Positions 46,345-55,856 are shown, counted from the first letter of the stretch. The stretch is DNA of 64,000 nt from Mycobacterium colombiense (GCF_003284975.1 NZ_QMEU01000013.1:17398-81397); one strand, 5' to 3'. Notes: generated by a model from the sequence alone, not told the origin. Numbers and translations are program-made.

Positions 46345-47040
46345 TCAGACGCCGAATTCGGCTTCGATCCCGTCGATCCCGGCACGGATGGCCGCCAGGG
46401 CGTCGGCGCGGGCGCGCAGCTTGGTGGCGGCGTGCGCGCGCTGATGCAGGCCGGCGAACTCGCGTGCGGCCTCCTCGGCACGGTCGACCACCACCTCGGG
46501 CAACACGATCTCGTCGATAAAGCCTGCCGCGAGGGCGGTTTCACCGAAGAAGGTCTTGGCCAGCCCGCTGGCTTGCTGGTAGGCCGAGGGCGTCAACCGC
46601 AGCTTCATGATCTCGAGGGCGGCATAGGGGATGACCATGCCGATCGCGACCTCGTTGGCCTGGATGTTGTAGGCGTGCGCGGCAACTCGGTGATCACCCG
46701 CCGACAGCAAGAACGCCCCCATCGCGATGGCGTGGCCGGTGCAGGCCATCACCACCGGCTTCGGATGGGACAGCAGGCGATGCGCCAGCTCGAATCCGCC
46801 GCGCAGCATGTCGATCGCGGGCTGCACCTCGCCGGAGGTGAGAATCTTCAGGTCGAAGCCTCCGCTGAACACCCGCTCGTTCCCGGTGATCACCAGCGCC
46901 CCGGCGTTGTCCGCCTCGGCCCGGTCGATCGCGTCGTTGAGCGCCTGCTGCATGGTGGGGCCCAGCGCGTTGACCTTGCCGTCGTCCATCTTGATGACGG
47001 CGATGGAGTCTTTGGTGCTGTAGTGGACCGGGGCGGTCAT
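46345..47040 (-). CDS. echA3: Enoyl-CoA hydratase/isomerase EchA3
   Basis: A 231-residue crotonase-superfamily protein. The CoA-binding oxyanion-hole segments NERVFSGGFDLKIL and TGHAIAMGAFLLSAGDHRVAA are clear. The length and sequence match M. tuberculosis EchA3 (Rv0632c). The usual pair of catalytic glutamates is not obviously in the standard positions, so its exact reaction on acyl-CoA is uncertain. It is the last gene of a run of minus-strand genes, 15 bases downstream of the Rv0633c-like gene. Confidence 0.92.
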   Translation of the reverse strand: MTAPVHYSTKDSIAVIKMDDGKVNALGPTMQQALNDAIDRAEADNAGALVITGNERVFSGGFDLKILTSGEVQPAIDMLRGGFELAHRLLSHPKPVVMACTGHAIAMGAFLLSAGDHRVAAHAYNIQANEVAIGMVIPYAALEIMKLRLTPSAYQQASGLAKTFFGETALAAGFIDEIVLPEVVVDRAEEAAREFAGLHQRAHAATKLRARADALAAIRAGIDGIEAEFGV

Positions 47041-47055
47041 CGTTGCTCCTTGCCG

Positions 47056-47898
47056 TCAGGCGGGCTGGCTGTGGTGTTTGCCCAGGTCGTCTTCGGCGTT
47101 ACTCCAGCGCAGGCTGACATCGGTGGGTTCATCGAATTGGCGGGTACGCCATCGGTCTTGGGTTTCCCGGACCGCGGCGTTGATCCGCTCGATCTCGCTG
47201 CGGAACACCTCGGGACGGGTTTCCTTGCTGGCGTAGTGGAAGTAGGTGAGCAGGCCGCGCAGCAGCTCCAGCTTCTCCTTCTCCCGCTTCGCGAGGTCAT
47301 GGGTGGTCATCAACTCGATGCGCTGCACGGGCGGCAGGGCGTCCCAATCCAGCACCACGTCCGTCTGCAGCGGCGAACGCTCGCGCTGCCAGAACCGCCG
47401 GGCGTGCGGCCGATTGGGCCGGTCGTAGTAGGTCACGGTGCCGGCGAAGCGGGATTCGATGCCGCTGCCGATCTCGGCGCGGTCGAGCGCGGAATCCCAC
47501 ACCATGCGCCATTCCTGGCCCGGGGCCAGCATCGGCAGCTCGCGGGGGAGCCGCAGTTCGATGACGTCGGCATAGCCGTCGGTGGCGTTCTCGTACTCGG
47601 CCACCGTGGGGGGATTGTCGAAGGAAAAGCTGATGTCGTAGGCCGCGGTCCGGCCGAAATTGCGGACCACCAGCTCGATCACGTGCCAGTCGGCCGAATG
47701 CGGCTCCATGTACATCGCGACGTGCGGGCGGGTCTGCTCGGCCGCCGCGCGGCGATTGCGGTTGATCTGGCTGTTGGTGAAGACCAGCGTGACGACTGCC
47801 AGGACGATCGCCGCCCATGCTGCCCACGCAATCCAGGTGCCGGACCCGACGTGCGTGACATCATGCCAGCTGTCCTGGATCCAACCCATGGAATCCAC
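47056..47898 (-). CDS. Conserved membrane-anchored protein of unknown function (Rv0633c-like)
   Basis: A 280-residue protein with one N-terminal membrane helix (WIAWAAWAAIVLAVVTLVF) and a large cytoplasmic or periplasmic domain. Conserved stretches are VIELVVRNFGRTAAYDISFSF and RYFYDRPN-like segments. The region LAKREKEKLELLRGLLTYF predicts a helical C-terminal part. No enzyme motif is recognisable. By order and sequence it corresponds to Rv0633c of M. tuberculosis. Its start is separated by 62 bases from the metallo-beta-lactamase-fold gene upstream. Confidence 0.8.
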   Translation of the reverse strand: MDSMGWIQDSWHDVTHVGSGTWIAWAAWAAIVLAVVTLVFTNSQINRNRRAAAEQTRPHVAMYMEPHSADWHVIELVVRNFGRTAAYDISFSFDNPPTVAEYENATDGYADVIELRLPRELPMLAPGQEWRMVWDSALDRAEIGSGIESRFAGTVTYYDRPNRPHARRFWQRERSPLQTDVVLDWDALPPVQRIELMTTHDLAKREKEKLELLRGLLTYFHYASKETRPEVFRSEIERINAAVRETQDRWRTRQFDEPTDVSLRWSNAEDDLGKHHSQPA

Positions 47899-47960
47899 CC
47901 TCCGCTTATATCACAGAAGGCGGCCGTCGGATGGCCATCACCGAGCGATCCCCGGGCCGC

Positions 47961-48674
47961 TCAGCCGCCCATCAGCATCCGCCATTGGTCGAGGTCGGCG
48001 GCCCGGTACACGTAGTTGGAACGCTTGACCTCCGAGAGCGAGGCGCTGGGTTCCGCCGAATACCAATGGCCCGGAAACACGGTCGGGTCACCGGGCAGGG
48101 TGGCGAGCCGCTGCAGGCTGCGGTACATCTCGTCGGAGTCACCGCCGGGGAAGTCGGTGCGCCCGCAGCCCTCCAAGAACAACGTGTCACCGGCGACCAG
48201 GCGCCCGTCGAGCAGGAAGCACTGGCTGCCCGGCGTGTGGCCGGGGGTGTGCAGCAACTCGATCTCGATGTCGCCGATGCTGACCTTGTCATGGTTCTCG
48301 TGGGAGGTCAGGTCGCTGCGGCTTATCCCGGTGACACGCGAAACCCACAGTGCCTCATGGGTATTGACGTGCACCGGCACCGGCGCCCGCTCCAGCAGTT
48401 CGGCCAGGCCCGCCAGCGCGAAGCCCATCATGGATCCGCCCACGTGGTCGGGGTGGTGATGGGTCACCAGCACCCCCGACAGGTGCATGCCGTCGGCCTC
48501 GAGCGCGTCGAGCAGATCGCCCGCGGCGTACGCCGGGTCGACGACGACGCAGTCGCCGGTTTGCCGGTCGCCGATCAAGTAGGCGAAGTTGCGCATCTGC
48601 GTCGCCATCATGTCGCCGGCGGCGAAGTCGCGACCGGAGAGCAATTGACGAAAGTACAGCCGGTCCTCTGGCAC
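47961..48674 (-). CDS. Metallo-beta-lactamase-fold hydrolase (glyoxalase II-like)
   Basis: A 237-residue zinc hydrolase. The binuclear metal motif VTHHHPDHVGG lies near residues 70-80, with ELLHTPGHTPGSQCFLLDGR and LFLEGCGRTDFPGGD providing further ligands. This resembles hydroxyacylglutathione hydrolase, but mycobacteria use mycothiol, so the natural thioester is probably different. It corresponds to Rv0634c. The start is ATG 48674, divergent from the VapB-like gene 77 bases away. Confidence 0.9.
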   Translation of the reverse strand: MPEDRLYFRQLLSGRDFAAGDMMATQMRNFAYLIGDRQTGDCVVVDPAYAAGDLLDALEADGMHLSGVLVTHHHPDHVGGSMMGFALAGLAELLERAPVPVHVNTHEALWVSRVTGISRSDLTSHENHDKVSIGDIEIELLHTPGHTPGSQCFLLDGRLVAGDTLFLEGCGRTDFPGGDSDEMYRSLQRLATLPGDPTVFPGHWYSAEPSASLSEVKRSNYVYRAADLDQWRMLMGG

Positions 48675-48751
48675 GTGACCAGACTAGGACCTCGGCTGAC
48701 ACGGCCGGTTGCGACCCGGTTGGGCCGGCGTGCCCTGGGTATCGTTGGCGC

Positions 48752-48958
48752 ATGAAGAAGAAGGTCGAAATCGAGCTCGACGTCGATCTGGTCGACGAGG
48801 CGATCCGCCGGTTTCATCTCCTCGACGCGCGCGAGGCCGTCAATCTCGCGTTGCGGACCCTGCTCAACGAGGGCGATTCCGTCGAACAGGACGGCGAGTA
48901 CGACGAGTTCAGCGACCTGGGCGCCTGGCAGCCCGGGCACCGGTCCGGCGGCAGCTGA
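48752..48958 (+). CDS. VapB-like ribbon-helix-helix protein without adjacent toxin
   Basis: A 68-residue protein beginning MKKKVEIELDVDLVDEAIRR. The N-terminal strand plus AREAVNLALRTLLNE is typical of VapB/DUF2191-type antitoxins, which bind DNA as dimers. The C-terminal acidic tail (EYDEFSDLGAWQPG) would normally wrap a VapC toxin. No VapC or other toxin gene follows; tRNA-Thr comes next. It may be an orphan antitoxin or act as a stand-alone regulator. A small protein (Rv0634A) is annotated at the same place in M. tuberculosis, from memory. Confidence 0.72.
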   Translation: MKKKVEIELDVDLVDEAIRRFHLLDAREAVNLALRTLLNEGDSVEQDGEYDEFSDLGAWQPGHRSGGS

Positions 48959-49032
48959 CGTTGCCGCGGCTTCGCCGACCGCCGGGTGAGCCGCGGTTGC
49001 CAACGACCCGCGCCCGACGGGGCTCGCGTGGT

Positions 49033-49062
49033 TTGGTTCCGCTGCAAGCCAGGCTGTACCCT
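49033..49062 (+). promoter_or_regulatory. Possible promoter for tRNA-Thr/tRNA-Met/rpmG-had operon
   Basis: TTGGTT (49033-49038) and TACCCT (49057-49062) are separated by 18 bases, about 40 bases before tRNA-Thr. The -10 fits the loose mycobacterial TANNNT pattern, but the -35 match is weak, so this is tentative. Confidence 0.3.
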
Positions 49063-49101
49063 CTTTTAGGCCCGCGCGGAGGAGATCGCTTCGGGTGCAC
49101 G

Positions 49102-49174
49102 GCCCCCTTAGCTCAGTCGGTAGAGCGTTTCCATGGTAAGGAAAAGGTCAACGGTTCGATTCCGTTAGGGGGCT
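49102..49174 (+). tRNA. thrT: tRNA-Thr (GGT)
   Basis: Acceptor GCCCCCT (49102-49108) pairs with AGGGGGC (49167-49173), discriminator T at 49174. The anticodon GGT is at 49135-49137 in loop ATGGTAA, flanked by stem TTTCC/GGAAA. The T arm ACGGTTCGATTCCGT is canonical. No CCA is encoded. Confidence 0.96.
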
Positions 49175-49226
49175 CGGCGGACGCCGAGCAGGCGTGGCGG
49201 CCCCGACCCCAAAAGGGGTGGCCAGA

Positions 49227-49300
<74 letters not shown>

Positions 49301-49346
49301 CAACACAACAGCAAAGCTTTATTTCAGGAATTGAGAGAGAACCGTC

Positions 49347-49514
49347 ATGGCTTCCAGTACCGATGTACGGCCGAAGATCACCTTGGCATGTGAGGTGTGC
49401 AAGCACCGCAACTACATCACCAAGAAAAACCGCCGGAACGACCCGGACCGACTGGAGCTGAAGAAGTTCTGCCCCAACTGCGGTCAGCACCAGGCGCATC
49501 GGGAGACACGCTAG
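49347..49514 (+). CDS. rpmG: 50S ribosomal protein L33
   Basis: A 55-residue ribosomal protein beginning [18 protein letters not shown]. It has the two zinc-ribbon cysteine pairs (CEVCKH and CPNCGQ), so this is the zinc-binding form of L33 (RpmG2 in M. tuberculosis). It lies directly after tRNA-Met and 48 bases before hadA. Such zinc-binding ribosomal proteins are often paired with a zinc-free paralogue elsewhere under zinc limitation. Confidence 0.95.
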   Translation: MASSTDVRPKITLACEVCKHRNYITKKNRRNDPDRLELKKFCPNCGQHQAHRETR

Positions 49515-49562
49515 CGGCCACCCGCGCGTGTTTACTCCGATTGACTAGGTAGTTTAAGAATC

Positions 49563-50042
49563 GTGCCGCTAAGTTCAAGCCTGGTGGGGATGCACTATCG
49601 CTACCCCGATCATTACGAGGTGGAGCGGGAGAAGATCCGCGAACACGCGACGGCCGTGAAAAACGACGACGCCTGGTACTTCGAGGAGAAGGCGGCCGCC
49701 GAACTCGGCTACAAGGGTCTGATCGCGCCGTTGACGTTCGTCTCGGTGTTCGGCTATCAGGCGCAGACGGCCTTCTTCAAGCACGCCAACGTCGCCGTCC
49801 AGGACGCCCAAATCGTGCAGGTCGACCAGGTGCTGAAGTACTTCGCCCCGCTGGTGGCCGGGGACAAGCTGTACTGCGACGTCTACGTGGACTCGATGCG
49901 TGTGTCGCACGGCACCCAGATCATCGTCACCAAGAATGTCATCACCAACGAAGCCGGTGACGTCGTGCAAGAGACCTACACGACCCTGGCGGGCCGTGCC
50001 GGCGAGGATGGAGAAGAGGGATTTTCTGATGCCACTGCGTGA
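49563..50042 (+). CDS. hadA: (3R)-hydroxyacyl-ACP dehydratase subunit HadA
   Basis: A 159-residue hot-dog-fold subunit of the FAS-II dehydratase used to elongate mycolic acids. HadA pairs with HadB, which supplies the catalytic residues; HadA mainly stabilises the long acyl chain. The conserved starts VGMHYRYPDHYEVEREKI and NDDAWYFEE are intact. Residue 61 is Ser (codon TCG at 49743-49745) in APLTFVSVFGYQ, where M. tuberculosis has Cys 61, the residue attacked by thiacetazone and isoxyl. The start is GTG 49563. The 3' end overlaps hadB by 14 bases. Confidence 0.95.
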   Translation: MPLSSSLVGMHYRYPDHYEVEREKIREHATAVKNDDAWYFEEKAAAELGYKGLIAPLTFVSVFGYQAQTAFFKHANVAVQDAQIVQVDQVLKYFAPLVAGDKLYCDVYVDSMRVSHGTQIIVTKNVITNEAGDVVQETYTTLAGRAGEDGEEGFSDATA

Positions 50043-50457
50043 GTTCAGCTCGGTGAAGGTGGGTGACCTACTGCCGGAGAAGACCTACCCGCTGACCCGA
50101 CAGGACCTGGTGAATTACGCGGGCGTCTCTGGTGACCTGAACCCGATCCACTGGGATGACGAGATGGCCAAGGTCGTCGGCCTGGACACCGCGATCGCGC
50201 ACGGCATGTTGACCATGGGCATCGGCGGCGGCTACGTGACCGCGTGGATCGGTGACCCCGGCGCCGTGACCGAGTACAACGTGCGCTTCACCGCCGTGGT
50301 GCCGGTGCCCAACGACGGTAAGGGCGCCGAGCTGGTCTTCAACGGCCGGGTCAAGTCCGCCGACCCCGAGACCAAGTCCGTGACCATCGCGCTCACCGCC
50401 ACCACCGGCGGCAAGAAGATCTTCGGCAGGGCCATCGCGTCCGCGACTCTCGCGTAG
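50029..50457 (+). CDS. hadB: (3R)-hydroxyacyl-ACP dehydratase catalytic subunit HadB
   Basis: A 142-residue hydratase 2-type subunit with the catalytic motif YAGVSGDLNPIHWDD, Asp 36 and His 41, followed by GLDTAIAHGMLTMG. It works with HadA on shorter acyl chains and with HadC on longer meromycolate chains. The start ATG 50029 (MPLREFSSVKVGD) matches M. tuberculosis and lies inside the end of hadA, so translation is coupled. The enzyme is essential in M. tuberculosis. Confidence 0.96.
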   Translation: MPLREFSSVKVGDLLPEKTYPLTRQDLVNYAGVSGDLNPIHWDDEMAKVVGLDTAIAHGMLTMGIGGGYVTAWIGDPGAVTEYNVRFTAVVPVPNDGKGAELVFNGRVKSADPETKSVTIALTATTGGKKIFGRAIASATLA

Positions 50458-50460
50458 GCC

Positions 50461-50961
50461 ATGGCGCTCAAAACAGACATCCGGGGGATGATCTGGCGCT
50501 ACCCGGACTACTTCGTTGTGGGGCGGGAACAACTGCGCCAATTCGCGCTTGCCATCAAGAACCGCCACCCGGCCCACTACGAGGAAGACGCCGCCGCCGA
50601 ACTCGGCCACGACGCGATCATCGCGCCGCTGACCTTCGGGACCATCTTCGCCAAGCTGGTCCAGCTGGATTTCTTTCGGCACGTCGACATCGGCATGGAG
50701 ACGCTGGTGATCGTGCAGGTCGACCAGCGGTTCGTGTTCTCCAAGCCGATCAAGGCCGGCGACAAGCTGTGGGCCCGCATGGACATCCTGTCGGTGGACG
50801 AGCGTTTCGGCGCCGACATCGTCGTCACCAAGAACATCTGCACCGACGACAAGGGTGAGGTGGTCCTGGAGGCCTACACCACTCTGATGGGCCAGTACGC
50901 CGACAACTCCGCGAACCTGCGCTGGGACCCGGACTCCGGCCAGGTCGTCAGAACGGCGTAA
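50461..50961 (+). CDS. hadC: (3R)-hydroxyacyl-ACP dehydratase subunit HadC
   Basis: A 166-residue paralogue of HadA, which with HadB completes the late meromycolate chains that carry oxygenated groups. The N-terminal IRGMIWRYPDYFVVGREQL and middle DAIIAPLTFGTIFAK match HadC. It begins three bases after the hadB stop. Residues Val 85 and Thr 123, changed in drug-resistant M. tuberculosis mutants, are conserved here. The next gene is tRNA-Trp after a promoter-like element. Confidence 0.95.
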   Translation: MALKTDIRGMIWRYPDYFVVGREQLRQFALAIKNRHPAHYEEDAAAELGHDAIIAPLTFGTIFAKLVQLDFFRHVDIGMETLVIVQVDQRFVFSKPIKAGDKLWARMDILSVDERFGADIVVTKNICTDDKGEVVLEAYTTLMGQYADNSANLRWDPDSGQVVRTA

Positions 50962-50986
50962 TTAGTATCTGACTCTCGCGTCGATG

Positions 50987-50992
50987 TACACT
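50987..50992 (+). promoter_or_regulatory. Possible -10 element before tRNA-Trp and secE-nusG
   Basis: TACACT (50987-50992) fits the mycobacterial -10 consensus TANNNT, about 113 bases before tRNA-Trp. A clear -35 is lacking (TTAGTA at 50962-50967 is 19 bases upstream). Assignment is tentative. Confidence 0.35.
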
Positions 50993-51105
50993 CGGTCCTC
51001 GGGGTTTTCCCAGCATTAGCGCGCTTTCCGTGAGTCGAGCAATCGGAAGGCGCGCGTGTCATGTAAGCCCCGGTAGGTAAGCGCAGGTTGGCCTGCCAAC
51101 CGCGA

Positions 51106-51178
<73 letters not shown>

Positions 51179-51273
51179 CTAATGGCGAACGTCCTGGCAT
51201 GGTGGACACTGGAAGAAAGTCCCCACCATCGGCGGGATGGTTCGCGAAGTACTAGCAGACAAAGGAGCATGCG

Positions 51274-51723
51274 GTGAGCGACGAAGGCGATGTTGCCAAC
51301 GACGCCGCAAGCGACGGCGCTGACAAAGAGGACGGTCGCCCCGGCGGCGGTCGGACGGCGGTGGTGACGCGGCCGCAGCGCCCCACGGGCAAGCGGTCCC
51401 GGCAGCGGGCGGCCGAGGCGGGCGAGGACGCCGAACCGTCGGACGACGTCGAGGCCGCGACGCCGGAGAAGACCAAAAAGGGCGCCAAAGCCAAGAAGGC
51501 CGCCAAGCCCAAGAAGGGCGGCGACCACCGGGTCAACCCCTTCGTGTTCGTCTACAACTACCTCAAGCAGGTCGTTGCGGAGATGCGGAAGGTCATCTGG
51601 CCCAACCGCAAGCAGATGCTCACTTACACCTCCGTTGTGCTGGCGTTCCTGGCCTTCATGGTGGCGCTGGTCGGCCTGGCGGATTTCGGCCTGACCAAGC
51701 TGGTGCTGTTGGTGTTCGGCTGA
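51274..51723 (+). CDS. secE: Preprotein translocase subunit SecE
   Basis: A 149-residue subunit of the SecYEG export channel. The Lys/Ala-rich N-terminal extension ([17 protein letters not shown]) is typical of actinobacteria. The conserved core [16 protein letters not shown] precedes the single C-terminal membrane helix ([17 protein letters not shown]). The start is GTG 51274 behind AAAGGAG at 51261-51267. It lies between tRNA-Trp and nusG in a conserved cluster. Confidence 0.94.
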   Translation: MSDEGDVANDAASDGADKEDGRPGGGRTAVVTRPQRPTGKRSRQRAAEAGEDAEPSDDVEAATPEKTKKGAKAKKAAKPKKGGDHRVNPFVFVYNYLKQVVAEMRKVIWPNRKQMLTYTSVVLAFLAFMVALVGLADFGLTKLVLLVFG

Positions 51724-52590
<867 letters not shown>

Positions 52591-52673
52591 TTAGTGGTGA
52601 TCGCAAGCGCGGCGAAGCCGGGCGCGGCGGGTCACCACCATCAAACCCAGTCAGGAAGGAACAGCACAATCTC

Positions 52674-53102
52674 ATGGCCCCGAAGAAGAAAGTCGTCGGG
52701 CTGATCAAGCTTCAGATCCAGGCGGGGCAGGCCAACCCGGCGCCGCCGGTCGGGCCCGCGCTCGGTCAGCACGGCGTCAACATCATGGAGTTCTGCAAGG
52801 CGTACAACGCCGCCACGGAGAACCAGCGCGGCCAGGTCATCCCGGTCGAGATCACGGTCTACGAGGACCGCAGCTTCACCTTCGCGCTCAAGACGCCGCC
52901 CGCCGCCAAGCTGTTGCTCAAGGCCGCCGGCGTGGGCAAGGGATCGGCCGAGCCGCACAAGAACAAGGTCGCCAAGGTCAGCTGGGATCAGGTCAAGGAG
53001 ATCGCCGAGACCAAGAAGGCGGACCTGAACGCCAACGACATCGACGCGGCCGCCAAGATCATCGCCGGCACCGCCCGGTCGATGGGTATCACCGTCGAGT
53101 AG
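52674..53102 (+). CDS. rplK: 50S ribosomal protein L11
   Basis: A 142-residue L11 with the conserved N-terminus [20 protein letters not shown] and [20 protein letters not shown]. It binds 23S rRNA at the GTPase-associated centre and is required for stringent-response activation and thiopeptide binding. ATG 52674 is used; the region before it in the same frame is shadow of nusG. Confidence 0.97.
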
Positions 53103-53208
53103 TCCGAATCGACGCAACAACACCGTCGAGTAACACCCGAACCCCCGTGGGAGGGCCAGCTTCGGCCCGCGTTAAACACCACGACCCAACATCAGATTGG
53201 ATGAATCA

Positions 53209-53916
53209 ATGAGCAAGAACAGCAAGGCATATCGCGCCGCCGCCGAGAAGGTGGACCGCGACAACCTCTACTCCCCGCTGGAGGCGGCCAAGCTCGCCAA
53301 GGAGACGTCGTCGAGCAAGCAGGACTCGACCGTCGAGGTGGCGATCCGGCTCGGCGTCGACCCCCGCAAGGCCGACCAGATGGTCCGCGGCACGGTCAAC
53401 CTGCCGCACGGCACCGGTAAGACCGCCCGCGTCGCGGTGTTCGCCGTCGGCGACAAGGCGGATGCCGCCGTCGCCGCGGGGGCTGATGTTGTCGGCAGCG
53501 ACGACCTGATCGAGAAGATCCAGGGCGGCTGGCTGGAATTCGACGCCGCGATCGCGACCCCGGACCAGATGGCCAAGGTGGGTCGCATCGCCAGGGTGCT
53601 CGGCCCCCGCGGCCTGATGCCGAACCCCAAGACCGGCACCGTGACCCCCGATGTCGCCAAGGCCGTGGCCGACATCAAGGGCGGAAAGATCAACTTCCGG
53701 GTGGACAAGCAGGCCAACCTGCACTTCGTCATCGGCAAGGCCTCGTTCGACGAGAAGGCGCTGGCCGAGAACTACGGCGCCGCGCTGGACGAGGTGCTGC
53801 GGCTCAAGCCGTCCGCGTCCAAGGGCCGCTACCTGAAGAAGATCGTGGTCTCGACGACGACCGGCCCGGGCATCCCGGTGGACCCCGCCGTCACCCGCAA
53901 CTTCGCGGAGTCCTGA
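53209..53916 (+). CDS. rplA: 50S ribosomal protein L1
   Basis: A 235-residue L1 with the typical [20 protein letters not shown] and [20 protein letters not shown] motifs. It binds 23S rRNA at the exit-site stalk and often represses its own mRNA. ATG 53209 ([16 protein letters not shown]) corresponds to the M. tuberculosis start; TTG 53197 gives four extra residues. Its 3' end lies 11 bases from a convergent sigma factor gene that I do not recall in M. tuberculosis. Confidence 0.97.
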   Translation: MSKNSKAYRAAAEKVDRDNLYSPLEAAKLAKETSSSKQDSTVEVAIRLGVDPRKADQMVRGTVNLPHGTGKTARVAVFAVGDKADAAVAAGADVVGSDDLIEKIQGGWLEFDAAIATPDQMAKVGRIARVLGPRGLMPNPKTGTVTPDVAKAVADIKGGKINFRVDKQANLHFVIGKASFDEKALAENYGAALDEVLRLKPSASKGRYLKKIVVSTTTGPGIPVDPAVTRNFAES

Positions 53917-53927
53917 GCCCGGGCGGG

Positions 53928-55145
53928 CTATCCGCCGCACTCGACGATGCGCCGCCGCAAAAACTCGCGGCCCGGGTCGGATCCGTTGGTCGCCAACGCG
54001 ACTCGATACCAGGGCAGCGCGTCGGCGGGCCTGCCCGCGCGCCGCAGCAGGTCGGCGCGCACGGTCGCGCTCAGATTGGTGCGGGCTAGCCGCGGGTCGT
54101 GTGCCACCTCGTCCAGGGCAGCCAGGCCGGCGTCGGGGCCGTCGCGGAATCCGAGGGCCAGCGCCCGGTTGGCGGCCACCACCGGCGAGTTGGTCAGCCC
54201 GAGCAGCCGGTCGTAGGCGGCGCAGATGGTGACCCAGTCGGTCTGCTCCCAGGACGGCGCCGTGGCGTGCAGCGCCGCGATCACCGCCTGGGGCAGATAG
54301 GGGCCCGTCGAGCCCTCGGCGTGACGCAGCCGCTCGAGACCGCGCGCGATGCGGCCCCGGTCCCACCGGCGCCGGTCCTGGTCCTCGAGCGGCACCAGCA
54401 TGCCGGCCTCGTCCACCCGGGTGGCGCGCCGCGAATCGTGCAGCAGCATCAGCGCGGACAAGGCGTGCGCCTCCGGCTCGTCGGGCAGCAGCACGCACAA
54501 CTCCCCGCCCAGCCGGATCCCTTCGTCGCACAGGTCGTCGCGAACGGCCGAGGGGCCCGCGGTCGACCAATAGCCCTCGGTGAAAACCGAATAGACGCAA
54601 CCGAACACGTGCGGTGTGCGCTCGGGCAGCAACTCGGGGGGCGGCACCCGCAGCGGGATGTTGGCGTGCCGAATCTTGTTCTTGGCGCGCGTGATTCGCT
54701 GCCCGATCGCCGTCTCGGTCTGCAGCAGCGCGCGGGCGATCTCGCCGACGGTCAAACCCGACACCAGCCGCAGCGTCAGCGCCAATTGCGACTGTCTGTC
54801 CAGCGCCGGGTGGGCGCAGGTGAACATCATCCGCAGCTCGTCGTCGCGAACCGGATGCGGTTCGGTGTGATCGGTGCGGGCTCGAATATCGTCGACCACC
54901 GCCGCCAATTCCTTTCCGGGGCGCGCGGATTCGCGGCGCAGCCGATCCCGGGCGCGGTTACGGCCGACGGTCACCAGCCATCCACCGGGGTTGGCGGGCA
55001 CCCCGTCGCGCGGCCAGGTGCGCAGCGCTTCGGCGCAGGCCTCCTGGACGGCGTCCTCGGCGACGGTGAGGTCACCCGACCACCGCGCGAGCGCGGCCAC
55101 GGCCGGTCCCCATTCCCGGCGGAAGACGCCGTCCAGGTCGGCCAT
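53928..55145 (-). CDS. ECF sigma factor of the ECF42 type (C-terminal TPR-like extension)
   Basis: A 405-residue sigma factor. Residues about 1-165 hold regions sigma-2 (VAEDAVQEACAEALRTWP) and sigma-4 (LVSGLTVGEIARALLQTETAIGQRITRAK). The long C-terminal helical extension (about 240 residues, with YSVFTEGYW, AAYDRLLGLTNSPVVAANRA and TNLSATVRADLLRRAGR) is the DUF6596/TPR-like part characteristic of ECF42. These sigma factors are encoded next to YCII (DGPF) proteins and regulate them, as here. The ATG 55145 is only three bases after the stop of the partner gene. The regulatory input is unknown. Confidence 0.9.
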   Translation of the reverse strand: MADLDGVFRREWGPAVAALARWSGDLTVAEDAVQEACAEALRTWPRDGVPANPGGWLVTVGRNRARDRLRRESARPGKELAAVVDDIRARTDHTEPHPVRDDELRMMFTCAHPALDRQSQLALTLRLVSGLTVGEIARALLQTETAIGQRITRAKNKIRHANIPLRVPPPELLPERTPHVFGCVYSVFTEGYWSTAGPSAVRDDLCDEGIRLGGELCVLLPDEPEAHALSALMLLHDSRRATRVDEAGMLVPLEDQDRRRWDRGRIARGLERLRHAEGSTGPYLPQAVIAALHATAPSWEQTDWVTICAAYDRLLGLTNSPVVAANRALALGFRDGPDAGLAALDEVAHDPRLARTNLSATVRADLLRRAGRPADALPWYRVALATNGSDPGREFLRRRIVECGG

Positions 55146-55148
55146 CGG

Positions 55149-55856
55149 CTACAGGCCGGAGACGCCCGCCAGCTGGCGCAGTTGCACGGTCGAGGCGGGA
55201 ATCATCGAGGCGATCTTGACGGCCTCGTCGCGATCGGTGGCGCTGAGCAGATAGATGCCGGTGGCGATCTCGGCGCCCTCGACGTAGGGCCCGTCGGTGA
55301 TGAGGACCTCGCCGTCACGCACCCGAACCGTCGTCGCCGTGGACCGGTCGTGCAGCGCCGCACCGCCGATCACGTGATCGCCGGCGGCGGCGTGCAGGTC
55401 CGCGTGCTTGGCGGCAGTCGCCTCCCACTCCGGCGATCCCGGGGTGTGTGCCGATTCGGCCGGCTCCAACAGCAGCGCGAGCCAGTCGTTGCCGGTCGGC
55501 TTGCGCGACGGCTCGATCGAGTGGACCACCGGCCACAGCTCGACCGCCCCGAATGCGGCGACGGGCACGTCGCGGGCCAGCGCGAGCGCCTCGTCCAGGT
55601 TTTCCGCTTCGAAGACGTAGTAGCCGCAGGCCACCTCGGCGGTCTCCGCGAAGGGGCCGTCGGTGACCACCGGCGCGTCCGGACCGCCGGTGACCACCAC
55701 CGCGGCCGCGGCCGGGGCCAGCGCGTCACCGGCTTTGATGGCCGAGCCGGCTTTGGCGTGAAAGCTCTCGAAGGCCGCCATCGCGGTGGCGGCATCGTCG
55801 GGCGTACGGTCCTGCTCCTTGCTGATCAACAAGGCGAAGTACTGCATGGTCGTCAC
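55149..55856 (-). CDS. YCII (DGPF) domain protein, double domain, partner of the ECF sigma factor
   Basis: A 235-residue protein with two tandem YCII-related domains. The first reads MQYFALLISKEQDRTP with VVTDGPFAETAEVACGYYVFEAENLDEAL, and the second (about residues 130-235) repeats VLITDGPYVEGAEIATGIYLL. The DGPF motif of each half is recognisable (DGPFAE and DGPYVE). Proteins of this type are the usual targets of the adjacent ECF42 sigma factor. It is cytoplasmic. The catalytic activity of YCII proteins is mostly unproven. Confidence 0.88.
   Translation of the reverse strand: MTTMQYFALLISKEQDRTPDDAATAMAAFESFHAKAGSAIKAGDALAPAAAAVVVTGGPDAPVVTDGPFAETAEVACGYYVFEAENLDEALALARDVPVAAFGAVELWPVVHSIEPSRKPTGNDWLALLLEPAESAHTPGSPEWEATAAKHADLHAAAGDHVIGGAALHDRSTATTVRVRDGEVLITDGPYVEGAEIATGIYLLSATDRDEAVKIASMIPASTVQLRQLAGVSGL

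Noticed and set aside
49541..49561. TTGACT plus TAAGAAT as a hadA promoter
   Set aside because: The spacing is only about nine bases, too short for a sigma-70-type promoter; a leaderless start is possible but unsupported.
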